Positions 8,893 through 16,207 of a DNA stretch of 57,530 nt are shown piece after piece. Origin of the DNA: Gallionella sp. (GTDB lineage: Bacteria > Pseudomonadota > Gammaproteobacteria > Burkholderiales > Gallionellaceae); assembly GCA_030645955.1 (NCBI GenBank), contig JAUSMR010000214.1, forward strand, positions 1-57,530. The letters are read 5' to 3'. Both the position numbers and the translations under genes were made by a program. The notes under the pieces were generated by a model that ran no database searches, was not told the origin of the DNA, and saw only the letters and a list, made by a program, of their open reading frames with translations. Every line of letters begins with the position of its first letter. Position 1 is the stretch's first letter.

Positions 8893-10308
8893 TTAAATAA
8901 ATTCTGCAAGTTGCCTGAGAGCAATTTTGCAGTCAATGCTACCTATCCTGCACAGGCCTTCGTAACGAAGACCTCGCAGTCGTCTTGTGCACCGGTGGTT
9001 GGGCCATAGGTGCCACAGAGCTGATAGTCTGCGCCGAATGCGTCGATCGGGTAGCTTCGGTAGGGCACGCTGTAGATCGACTGTGTCGAAGCAGAACTGG
9101 CGCACACACTTGCGGGGCGAAATGCTGCTGGTCTTGCGCACGGACGGGTACTTACACCGCACGTAGTCCATTCGGTCCAGTAGGGCGCCGAATCTCCCTC
9201 CGCCATGCGAAAAACCAAGCTTCAAGCCCGGGGGGTGCGAAAGGATATCGGTTGTGATGAAGGATGTAATGGCCAACGCCGCGTCCTGCGATATACCGAT
9301 GACGTTGACCATCATCCCTGGCCCGAACAGGCGCTCGGTATTTGCCGGATGAAGCCAATGCACCCAGACGGCAAGATAGTGCGCCACAATATCGGCCCAC
9401 ACCGGATCGAATGCCGGGACGGTGATTGAGCAGTGATTGCCAGATATAAGCGACTTCCGGCCTGAGTTCAAGTTGGCGCGGATCGCGTGCCTCCCCTCCG
9501 GAAACTGTTCCATGGCAAAGCTGTACTCACAACTCAAACCATCAGAATTGAGGAAGTAAAGGAAGTAAAGGAAGTAAAGGAAGGTGCTGCCCGACGCCAG
9601 ATGACGCCCGGGATCAGAGGCGACAGGCACACTAGCGCGATTCAATCGATGGATGGCCCGCCAGATGTCGTCGATCTCGCTCATCATGAAGATCGTGTGA
9701 CTGTAAGCAGGGCTCGGCGACCAGCCGACCGCAACGCCGTGGTGCCAGGGGTTGCGCCAACAACGAAAAACCCCGGACACGCCCTCGACGTAGTCAAACG
9801 GCTCAAGGTTCAATACATCATGAAAGTGCGCAATGGACCCATCGAACTTGTTCGTTCCCCACGCCAAATGTTCGAGGCGCTGGATTCTTGCCAGCGTCGG
9901 CGTGAACGCGCAAGGCCGATCGTCCGTCCCGAGAAAAAACTCCACCACGGCGCCAAAATTCGGATCAATCGTTTGAACAGCTCGTGCAAAACTGCGGTCG
10001 ACGAACTCTGCCTTCGACAAGGACTCATAGGGAATGACGGCAAAACTCAGGCGCACAAATAAGTGTTCGGACTGCTTATTGTCTTCCCGCATCAAGCCAG
10101 TGTGCTTGTGCCCGTGAGCCTTGCCCTGATGAAGCACAACCGTGTAAGGTTCGTAGCAGCAGCGAAAGTTCAATTCCCCCATCGGCCCCTTGGCAACGAA
10201 CTGCCGACCACTAATACTCTGGTAGAAATCGCGCGAGCGAACAAGGTCGCTCACATTGAGTTCGACATAGCCCAACTTCTCGTAACGAATCTTGGATTTC
10301 ATAACCAA
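8893..10308 (-). CDS. Extradiol dioxygenase (VOC) with in-frame amidohydrolase-derived tail
   Basis: A 471-residue frame made of two unrelated parts. Residues about 5-275 form a two-module vicinal-oxygen-chelate dioxygenase of the type that opens catechol-like rings. The three Fe ligands expected in the second module are present: His147 (LEHLAW), His204 (YSHTIF) and Glu261 (SCEYSF). From about residue 290 the sequence changes to an ACMSD-type amidohydrolase fragment (ANTERLFGPGMMVNVIGI, LGFSHGGG), out of frame again near residue 415. A 9-bp tandem repeat adds extra LYF units just before Glu261. Operator copy 2 lies 77 bases upstream. The dioxygenase could still fold, but the fused tail is degenerate. 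Functional status is uncertain. Confidence 0.7.
   Translation of the reverse strand: MVMKSKIRYEKLGYVELNVSDLVRSRDFYQSISGRQFVAKGPMGELNFRCCYEPYTVVLHQGKAHGHKHTGLMREDNKQSEHLFVRLSFAVIPYESLSKAEFVDRSFARAVQTIDPNFGAVVEFFLGTDDRPCAFTPTLARIQRLEHLAWGTNKFDGSIAHFHDVLNLEPFDYVEGVSGVFRCWRNPWHHGVAVGWSPSPAYSHTIFMMSEIDDIWRAIHRLNRASVPVASDPGRHLASGSTFLYFLYFLYFLNSDGLSCEYSFAMEQFPEGRHAIRANLNSGRKSLISGNHCSITVPAFDPVWADIVAHYLAVWVHWLHPANTERLFGPGMMVNVIGISQDAALAITSFITTDILSHPPGLKLGFSHGGGRFGALLDRMDYVRCKYPSVRKTSSISPRKCVRQFCFDTVDLQRALPKLPDRRIRRRLSALWHLWPNHRCTRRLRGLRYEGLCRIGSIDCKIALRQLAEFI
8943..9441 (-). pseudogene. 3' part of an ACMSD-type amidohydrolase, frameshifted
   Basis: Minus-strand translation gives FDPVWADI, HPANTERLFGPG, ITSFITTDIL, HPPGLKLGFSHGGG and FCFDTV in the frame of the VOC fusion. 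In another frame it continues as YPIDAFGADYQLCGTYGPT, ending at 8943. This order matches the C-terminal half of metal-dependent amidohydrolases related to aminocarboxymuconate-semialdehyde decarboxylase. The GFSHGGG segment holds a metal-binding His. The 5' half with the HxH motif is absent, so this is a deletion remnant joined to the dioxygenase gene. Such enzymes usually decarboxylate or hydrolyse ring-cleavage products. Confidence 0.65.
9551..9583. repeat. 9-bp tandem repeat (AGGAAGTAA), about 3.7 units
   Basis: Three full units and a partial fourth of AGGAAGTAA. On the coding (minus) strand they encode repeated Leu-Tyr-Phe. Family members normally show a single FLYFL before the acidic DPDG turn, so two units look like in-frame slippage additions within the dioxygenase active-site module. 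Confidence 0.8.
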
Positions 10309-10384
10309 ACAGACTTAACCAACTCCGTAAAATAACAGCGTTCACATTCTCACGTCATCACATGACATCTGAGAAATGTATCAC

Positions 10385-10404
10385 TGTTGAGTTGTTTGTC
10401 AATA
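10385..10404. promoter_or_regulatory. Operator-like palindrome, copy 2 (one mismatch)
   Basis: TGTTGA, spacer GTTGTTTG, TCAATA. It differs from the perfect form at one base. It is placed 77 bases before the start of the minus-strand VOC-fusion gene, with the ferredoxin gene downstream of that. Confidence 0.65.
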
Positions 10405-10599
10405 TAGACGTTTAACCCAATGTGCCGCATGTCAGCCGGGGCATCACGTGAACTTAAAAATCGTTTTTCAAGAAACACGGAGTCGCCTTCTCGTTGTCTT
10501 ACCTCTTGTGAGCAAGTGCTTGGAATGCCGCTGACATTTCTAGCAAAGGATCAAGTCGCACATGCCGATCCTTGCGCATAGCGCCGCATTTCCTTGAGT

Positions 10600-10890
10600 T
10601 GCCACGCTCCGTCTGTCCGCGATCCAGTGCGCCGACACCGGTGCACCAACAGAAAGTAGCTCCTCGGCCGCGACAAATCAGTCAAAGAACTTTCGTTCCT
10701 GCCCCCAATGCTCAGGCGGCACAGTCAGGCTGAGCCAGCCATGTTCAGTCAATTTACGGCTGAAGCCTACATCGAATCCGAGCTACGAACACGCACGCTC
10801 GGGCGCCGGAAGGTCGGCCAATGCCCGCTCATGAATCAAGCGCACCGGCAGGCGTAGTCCTTCATCCTCGCCCGGACTGGACGCCAGTGA
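10600..10890 (-). pseudogene. Relic of an acyl-CoA dehydrogenase N-terminal domain
   Basis: The minus strand reads LASSPGEDEGLRLPVRLIHE, a stop after PAPERACS, then FDVGFSRKLTEHGWLSLTVP, then FFD, a stop, and VAAEELLSVGAPVSAHWIADR. This is the helical N-terminal domain of acyl-CoA dehydrogenases (compare the usual GWxGxxxPxExGG and TEELxxxGAPxxAHWxADRQ). At least two in-frame stops occur and the FAD-binding C-terminal half is missing. It points to a lost step for CoA-thioester oxidation in this locus. Confidence 0.65.
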
Positions 10891-11098
10891 AAGAGTGCCT
10901 GGTATGACCTACGTCTCTTACGAACGCAAGGGAATCAGCGCTGATCGTCTGCATTTGAACCGCATCATTTGCAGCGCCACTACAAGCAGAAATCCCTGAT
11001 TTCTCTCCTTTTTTCTCCATAGACCCATGCCGTACTAAGTTTTATCAAAAGGGGGGCAAGACCCAGTTTGAAGCGCGATCATAGTAAGAGAAAACCCT

Positions 11099-11118
11099 TA
11101 TTGAGTAGTGAATCAATA
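11099..11118. promoter_or_regulatory. Operator-like palindrome, copy 3
   Basis: TATTGA, spacer GTAGTGAA, TCAATA; both halves perfect. It lies about 140 bases before the ORF at 11262 and heads the plus-strand catabolic block that begins with the FAH-family hydrolase. Confidence 0.7.
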
Positions 11119-11261
11119 GTTGTTATAGTTGCTACCTGAATCGCAAAAAGTAGCGACGTTATGGCTGTTGGTAGGGGTAGATGGATCTACTCATTGCCTC
11201 TGACCATGGTTTTTTACCGTGAGGCTGCGAAATGTGAATCAACAGATCAAGAGGAGTAGAC

Positions 11262-11702
11262 ATGCTGGATTTTGGTGAACACTCAAAGTCCCTCGCTACG
11301 GCGCACAAGCTTTCCGCGGAAATTTGGGCTGCCGCTGACGACGGGGGAAAACGGCATTTGATGCCCGCAGTGGTGAACAAGATGCGAGAGGTTTGCGTCT
11401 TTCGTATGGTGTCAAGGGTTTTCAGTGGCGACGCCCTGACACGCTCCCGGGTCTGCACCGAGAGCAAAGCCTTCAGGTATGTCGATGAAAACTCCGCTAG
11501 CGCGTCGTACTTCTCCTCTCCCAAAAGCCAGTTGCCACTGGACTTCTTGGCGGATCAGGTGATGCTGCTTGACTTTCTCCGAACCTACACCCGGACGCCC
11601 GACGGCTGGCGCTTTCTTGAACGCGATGCGCGGCCGCTGCTGATTCCGAGGGATATCTGTTCCAAGGTGCTTGCAGTAGCCGCAGACGGCGCTAGCCACT
11701 AG
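11262..11702 (+). CDS. Chimeric hypothetical protein (acyl-CoA dehydrogenase-like start, NTF2-like end)
   Basis: 146 residues with no single recognisable fold. Residues about 8-48 (LSAEIWAAADDG, then PAVVNKMREVCVFRM) resemble the first helices of acyl-CoA-dehydrogenase-like flavoproteins. Residues about 100-130 (LRTYTRTPDGWRFLERDAR) resemble the last strands of SnoaL/NTF2-like proteins, which often read YxRTPDGWRFxER. The stretch between matches neither. I think two gene ends were joined by deletion and the frame happens to stay open. It is the first ORF after operator copy 3, about 50 bases before the hydrolase, so it may be transcribed or act mainly as a leader. Confidence 0.45.
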   Translation: MLDFGEHSKSLATAHKLSAEIWAAADDGGKRHLMPAVVNKMREVCVFRMVSRVFSGDALTRSRVCTESKAFRYVDENSASASYFSSPKSQLPLDFLADQVMLLDFLRTYTRTPDGWRFLERDARPLLIPRDICSKVLAVAADGASH

Positions 11703-11753
11703 CGGCAGCGCGTTCACAACATAAACCACACTTGACCCTATCGGAATACAACG

Positions 11754-12710
11754 ATGCATCTCGTCACCTTGCAAGGCTATCCCCAATCAAGCGCAGGCGT
11801 TGTCTTGGGCGATCACATCGTCAACCTGGCAGCCTGTTCGCGCCTGCTGCCCGAGGCGCGCTGCATCCCGAGGTCGGTGCGCGGCATCTTGGAAGGCGGC
11901 GACACCGCGCTCGACCTGGTGCGGCGCGTGCACGGGCGAATCGGCAGCGCAACCGAATCGCTGCGGGAGCAGCTCCACGCTCAAGGTGCGCTGGTGCCGC
12001 GAGTGAGTGCAAGGTTGCTAGCGCCCTTACCGGACACCCGTCTGGTGCTGTCGTGCGGCCTGAATTACCACAAACATTTGCATGAAATGGGCGGATCTGT
12101 GCCGGAGAGGCCAATGGCCTTCTCCAAGAGTGTGAACGCAATTGTTGGGCCGGACGCGCCGATCATCTTGCCTAAGCTTTATCCCGACATGGTCGATTGG
12201 GAAGCAGAGTTTTGCGCTGTCATCGGTCGCCCCTGCCATAACGTCTCGCGCGAAGAGGCGCTCGACTACGTGGTGGGCTACACGATGATCAATGACGTCT
12301 CGGCGCGCAATTGGGTAGGCCGCTTTGGCGCCATGCAGGGCATGGCTGCGATTGAGGGCTGGGAGCAGAACCTGCTGGGCAAGCAGTTCGCCACGTTCTG
12401 CCCGATGGGTCCAACGCTGGTGACCAAAGACGAGTTGCCCAACCCCGACGCTGTCCTTATCGAACTTAAAGTGAACGGGCAGCTCATGCAGTCGGCTTGC
12501 ACCGACGACCTGGTGTTCAGCGTTGCGACACTGATCTCGCATTACTCCCAGTACCACACGTTCCAGCCTGGCGATGTGATTACGACCGGGTCGCCCGCCG
12601 GGGTCGGTTTCGGGCGCAATCCGTCTATCTTCTTGAAGGCCGGCGACGTGGTCACGCTTAAGAGCGATGGCGTGGGTGTGATGAACAACCCAGTCGTTGG
12701 CCCGCGATGA
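11754..12710 (+). CDS. Fumarylacetoacetate hydrolase-family protein
   Basis: A 318-residue soluble hydrolase of the FAH fold, which splits carbon-carbon bonds of ring-cleavage products such as fumarylpyruvate or related oxo-acids using a divalent metal. Motifs: GLNYHKHLHEMG (substrate loop), DWEAEFCAVIG (metal-binding acidic residues), GYTMINDVSARNW, and the C-terminal GDVITTGSPAGVGFGR. The first 80 residues form the usual extra N-terminal domain, so it is the long form, unlike the 236-residue fumarylpyruvate hydrolase at 49275. It probably works after the gentisate-like dioxygenase (17210) and the GST (15315). It leads the block with FMN reductase and VOC protein. Confidence 0.88.
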   Translation: MHLVTLQGYPQSSAGVVLGDHIVNLAACSRLLPEARCIPRSVRGILEGGDTALDLVRRVHGRIGSATESLREQLHAQGALVPRVSARLLAPLPDTRLVLSCGLNYHKHLHEMGGSVPERPMAFSKSVNAIVGPDAPIILPKLYPDMVDWEAEFCAVIGRPCHNVSREEALDYVVGYTMINDVSARNWVGRFGAMQGMAAIEGWEQNLLGKQFATFCPMGPTLVTKDELPNPDAVLIELKVNGQLMQSACTDDLVFSVATLISHYSQYHTFQPGDVITTGSPAGVGFGRNPSIFLKAGDVVTLKSDGVGVMNNPVVGPR

Positions 12711-12741
12711 CGGGCCAAACCGGATCAAATAGAAAACCCAC

Positions 12742-13569
12742 ATGAACACGTTTTCTCCCAACTGCGGGTATCGACGTCCGTACATCGTCGGCTATAGCGG
12801 ATCAGCTCGCGTCAACTCTTCGACCGAGAAATTCATGCGAATCGCCCTCATGGCCGCAGAACGAGTCGGCGCCGAGACGCTCCTGCTGCAGGGCCCAGAG
12901 CTCGAACTTCCGATGTACGACTATGGCCGCGCAAAGGATTGCCCCGCAACCCGGCGACTGGTAGCTGAACTGCGCCGCGCCAACGGCGTGATCCTCGCCT
13001 CGCCGGGGTGCCACGGCAGCGTCTCCGGACTAATGAGGAACGCGATCAACTGCATCGAAGAGTTGAACAAGGAAACTGCACCCTACCTGTATGGGCATGC
13101 TGTCAGCTACATCGCTACAGCAAGAGGTTTTCAGGGCGGATCCACCACGCTGGCCGCGCTGCGGAATTTTGTCTTTGCGTGGTACGGTTCAACGACCCCG
13201 CTCGGCGTGGTCATCAACACGTCTGTGCCCTTGTTCGACGCTAACGGCATCTGCCTTCAGGAGACGGTGGCGGACCAGCTCGAATACCTGGGTCAACAAG
13301 TTGCAGAGTTTGCGCTACACCCGTCCGACGCCGAGCCGCAATACCCCGTGGCCGTATGGCGGCACACACTGTTCTTCTATCCGGTCACCAATCCTGTGCA
13401 AGGCGACGCGATAGAGGCCGCACGGATAGCGCAGCCCTCGCCGATGCCTTGTTACATGCGGCAGAAGCTCGCCAGTGGAAGAGCTAATACCAGAACCCGG
13501 AAGCGCCGAAGAGCGCACAAAAGAACCGTAGGGTCCATCGTCCGGGTGCATTCACTCAAACTTTTTTAG
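12742..13569 (+). CDS. NAD(P)H-dependent FMN reductase family protein
   Basis: A 275-residue flavodoxin-like reductase. Motifs: GYSGSARVNSSTEKFMR (phosphate-binding loop for FMN), LPMYDY, and ILASPGCHGSVSGLMRNAI, the typical SPxYxGSxSGxLKNAID flavin site. Such enzymes supply reduced FMN to two-component monooxygenases or reduce quinones; no partner monooxygenase is intact here. The last 35 residues are very basic (RTRKRRRAHKR) and do not look like the family, perhaps a read-through after loss of the original stop. It lies 31 bases after the hydrolase and 8 bases before the VOC gene, so the three are likely co-transcribed. Confidence 0.85.
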   Translation: MNTFSPNCGYRRPYIVGYSGSARVNSSTEKFMRIALMAAERVGAETLLLQGPELELPMYDYGRAKDCPATRRLVAELRRANGVILASPGCHGSVSGLMRNAINCIEELNKETAPYLYGHAVSYIATARGFQGGSTTLAALRNFVFAWYGSTTPLGVVINTSVPLFDANGICLQETVADQLEYLGQQVAEFALHPSDAEPQYPVAVWRHTLFFYPVTNPVQGDAIEAARIAQPSPMPCYMRQKLASGRANTRTRKRRRAHKRTVGSIVRVHSLKLF

Positions 13570-13577
13570 GAAAAAAT

Positions 13578-14153
13578 ATGCCAGCCATTACCGACCGATC
13601 CACAAAAGCCCCCCTGCTGAAAATCGGCATACTGAACCACGGTACGCTTCACGTCAGGGACATTGTCAAATCTCGCCGTTTTTTCGAGGAAGTACTCGGC
13701 ATTGAGTGCATTCAGACCAGTCCGGTGTCGTTAATGATCCGCAAGGGGACCGCTCACGTCTACGCGGTTGTCGAGCAACCGGCCGGTCTTCACCCTCCCA
13801 TGACCATGATCAACCACAACGGCTTTGAAGTCGCGACAGTGGCGGAGTTGGAAGAAGCGCATAAGTTGCTCCACCAGATTAAGGACGAATACGAGATCAA
13901 GAAGATTCTGCCCTTCTCCAAGCTTCATGGCGATACCAGTTTCTATTTCCAGGACCAGGACGACAACTGGTGGGAGATCGTCGCGGCACGCGACGGTGGC
14001 TACGTGGCGTCCTTCGATGACAAGGCTACTTGGGATATGACCGGTCATCACGAGGTCGAAAGCTTTGTCGACCACTTCATCAACGAGAAGAAACTGCGTC
14101 ATATGCATGACCCGGAGACGCGTGCCCTGATCAAGGCGGCTCAGAAGGCCTGA
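13578..14153 (+). CDS. Single-chain VOC-family protein (dioxygenase/glyoxalase-like)
   Basis: 191 residues with one vicinal-oxygen-chelate repeat pair. Candidate metal ligands are visible: a His in LNHGTLHVRD, a His in INHNGFEV and a Glu in WWEIV, which fits a metal-binding VOC enzyme. The family includes extradiol dioxygenases, glyoxalases and isomerases. In this context a ring-cleaving or ring-cleavage-product-handling role is likely, but the substrate is unknown. The start follows an AGGAAAAAAT stretch and overlaps nothing. The C-terminal 45 residues form a helical tail (VDHFINEKKL...) beyond the core fold. Confidence 0.8.
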   Translation: MPAITDRSTKAPLLKIGILNHGTLHVRDIVKSRRFFEEVLGIECIQTSPVSLMIRKGTAHVYAVVEQPAGLHPPMTMINHNGFEVATVAELEEAHKLLHQIKDEYEIKKILPFSKLHGDTSFYFQDQDDNWWEIVAARDGGYVASFDDKATWDMTGHHEVESFVDHFINEKKLRHMHDPETRALIKAAQKA

Positions 14154-14203
14154 TCGATAAACCTGCCACAAACCGCGAGCTCATCTCAACGAAGGAGCAT
14201 CTG

Positions 14204-14305
14204 ATGACCTGCCCAGACTTGACACCAACCGAGGCCGATGCCTCGAATGCAAGTGAAACTTCAAATAATCGAGCATCGCGTGTCACTCAAAAAACTTGTT
14301 TCTGA
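14204..14305 (+). CDS. Short ORF after a strong ribosome site, possible gene stub
   Basis: A 33-codon reading frame beginning MTCPDLTPTEADASNASET, with GAAGGAG seven bases upstream. The strong ribosome site suggests a real start. The protein is polar and then stops, so it may be the 5' stub of a lost gene or a leader peptide before ubiA, which starts 26 bases later. No similarity recognised. Confidence 0.3.
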   Translation: MTCPDLTPTEADASNASETSNNRASRVTQKTCF

Positions 14306-14331
14306 AACATCAGTCTTGTGGGACTAGGGCA

Positions 14332-15240
14332 ATGAAGACAGTGTCGCCATTACGTGTGCATGAACCTAGCCGGTTGGCATTGTCACTTGAGTTAATCCGG
14401 TGGCGGCGACCGGAGGGGTGGCTCTTGCTTCTTTGGCCCACGCTCACAGCACTTTGGGTAGCCGCGCGTGGGTTCCCGGGCTGGAGCTTGCTGGCCATTT
14501 TTGGATTGGGTACGATTCTGATGCGCAGTGCGGGGTGTTGTGTCAACGACACGGCAGACAGCAATTTTGATATGCACGTGGAGCGAACGAGATGTCGTCC
14601 GATTGCGCGTGGGGCGCTCTCGCGGCACCAAGCACTGACCACGGCGGGTTGGTTGGCCACTGCCTCATTTGGGTTGGTGTTGATGACGAACCTCGCCACG
14701 ATCACCTGGGCGATAGTGGCTGGAGGCGTTGCAGTGCTCTATCCGTTCACCAAGCGGGTGTTTGCGATGCCGCAACTTGTGCTTGGTATTGCGTTCAGTT
14801 TCGGTATTCCGATGGCATTCGCTGCAACTCATGGTGTAGGTTTTCTTGGCCTGGGGCCTGATTTACCAGCTATCGCCGGCCTCGTTTCTGCAAACCTTCT
14901 GTGGGTTCTTGCTTATGACACGGTATACGCCATGGTCGATCGCGAGGATGACCTCCGCATTGGAATTAGGTCTTCAGCGATCACATTGGGTCGTTGGGAC
15001 GTGATTGTCGTGACAACCTCCTACGTTGCTTCCTTGCTTGTTTTGTCGGCGACTGTGCTGATGAGTTCGGGTAGGTCTGAAATTCTTTTCGGTTGTGCTG
15101 TTGCTGCAGTTTTGATCGCTTGGCATTCCCGTGAGATTCGTACTGGAAAGCGGGAACGTCGACTTCGCTCCTTTGTAGCCAATCACTGGATTGGATTCGT
15201 ACTCTTCGTGGGGACTGCCCTGTCGTTTTCCCAGCAATGA
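14332..15240 (+). CDS. ubiA: UbiA-family aromatic prenyltransferase
   Basis: A 302-residue multi-pass membrane enzyme that attaches a polyprenyl chain to 4-hydroxybenzoate (ubiquinone synthesis) or a related aromatic. The two Mg-diphosphate motifs are intact: NDTADSNFD near residue 78, and DTVYAMVDREDD near 203. RPIARGALS follows the first, as in bacterial 4-hydroxybenzoate octaprenyltransferase. Seven to nine hydrophobic segments are visible. I start at the ATG of MKTVSP; the longer frame would use TTG. It sits between catabolic genes rather than with ubiC or other ubiquinone genes, so it may be an extra copy or serve another aromatic acceptor. Confidence 0.88.
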   Translation: MKTVSPLRVHEPSRLALSLELIRWRRPEGWLLLLWPTLTALWVAARGFPGWSLLAIFGLGTILMRSAGCCVNDTADSNFDMHVERTRCRPIARGALSRHQALTTAGWLATASFGLVLMTNLATITWAIVAGGVAVLYPFTKRVFAMPQLVLGIAFSFGIPMAFAATHGVGFLGLGPDLPAIAGLVSANLLWVLAYDTVYAMVDREDDLRIGIRSSAITLGRWDVIVVTTSYVASLLVLSATVLMSSGRSEILFGCAVAAVLIAWHSREIRTGKRERRLRSFVANHWIGFVLFVGTALSFSQQ

Positions 15241-15314
15241 GGATATTCATTTGTTTCGCTGAGAACGCAGCGTATTGAAACCCGTTCATTCACCAACTAC
15301 TAAAGGAGACATAT

Positions 15315-15929
15315 ATGTCGCTAAAACTCTACGGTACTTTCGGTACCTGCTCGCTTGCCGTTCATATCGCGTTGCGCGAGGCCGGCCTTCCTTTCGATTT
15401 CGTTATGGTTGACCTGCAAACGCGAAAAACATCGGACGGCCGAGACTTAACTGCGTTGAACGAAAAGGGTTATGTCCCCGTGCTCGAACTCGAAGGTGGG
15501 CAGACCCTTACCGAAGTTCCAGCCGTCTTGCAATACATCGCGGACCTCGCGCCTGAGAAAGGTTTGGCTCCACCAACTGGGACGATGGCGCGTTATCGAC
15601 TACAGGAATGGCTGTCTTTTATCAATAGTGAACTACACAAGGCTTTTGGTCCTCTGTTCAATCCTATGTCGAGCGAGGAAGCCAAGGCACAGAGCTGTGC
15701 GAAAGTAGTGGAACGACTGACGTGGGTTGACAGACAACTCGGCCAGCATACCTTTCTGCTTGGTGACCAGTTTACGGTCGCTGACGCATATCTGTTTGTT
15801 GCTGCCGGCTGGACACAGTTCGTAGGTATCGACATAAGTGAGTTAAAGCGACTGGGTGTGTACCGCGGGCACGTCGCCGGTCGGCCAGCTGTTCAGGAGG
15901 CTTTGCGTGCTGAAGGGCTGATCAGCTAA
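15315..15929 (+). CDS. Glutathione S-transferase (beta-class-like)
   Basis: A 204-residue two-domain GST. The thioredoxin-like N-terminal domain has GTFGTCSLAVHIALREAGLPF, with a Cys at position 12 placed like the catalytic Cys of beta-class bacterial GSTs, and TEVPAVLQYIAD in place of the usual glutathione-binding E-S-xx-I-xx-Y-I. The C-terminal domain is all-helical with LLGDQFTVADAYLF, the conserved folding motif. AAAGGAGAC precedes the ATG. In a gentisate-like route it could isomerise maleylpyruvate-type products, though it is beta-like rather than zeta-like (contrast 51213). Alternatively it detoxifies quinones or electrophiles. Confidence 0.87.
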   Translation: MSLKLYGTFGTCSLAVHIALREAGLPFDFVMVDLQTRKTSDGRDLTALNEKGYVPVLELEGGQTLTEVPAVLQYIADLAPEKGLAPPTGTMARYRLQEWLSFINSELHKAFGPLFNPMSSEEAKAQSCAKVVERLTWVDRQLGQHTFLLGDQFTVADAYLFVAAGWTQFVGIDISELKRLGVYRGHVAGRPAVQEALRAEGLIS

Positions 15930-16074
15930 TACCTATCGCCCGATAGCAAGTCGATTTATTGGTCGGTTAGGTGCTCGCAATAAGCGCCTAAAAAATGCGA
16001 CTCGCTGGCGTTGGTGGTGAACCTCCCGACTTGGATGACTTGGTTTTTACGCTCAAACTTTAAAATAATACATT

Positions 16075-16115
16075 GGAACCTAACGACAATAATTACAATG
16101 GAACTTGCTCAAGTT
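16075..16115. promoter_or_regulatory. Candidate control region of the hydratase-aldolase operon
   Basis: Two features lie in the 278-bp gap before the aldolase gene. GGAACCTAA at 16075-16083 recurs at 20199-20207 before the DUF1302 gene. AACTTG-CT-CAAGTT at 16102-16115 is a perfect 14-bp palindrome. Either could bind the MarR protein encoded at 18306. No clear -10/-35 pair was assigned. Confidence 0.3.
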
Positions 16116-16207
16116 ATTTTTTAGTTTGGGTAGTGCAGTTACAGGTTGCTTCGCATTCTGGCGCGCATCTCAAACACTAACCATTTTTTAATCGATAAGG
16201 GAACACT

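Noticed and set aside
9551..9583. CRISPR-like tandem repeat
   Set aside because: Units are 9 bp, directly adjacent without spacers and within a coding frame; this is a slippage microsatellite.
9205..10335. Long plus-strand open frames opposite the VOC-fusion gene
   Set aside because: They are antisense shadows of the minus-strand dioxygenase and amidohydrolase sequence, with no family motifs.
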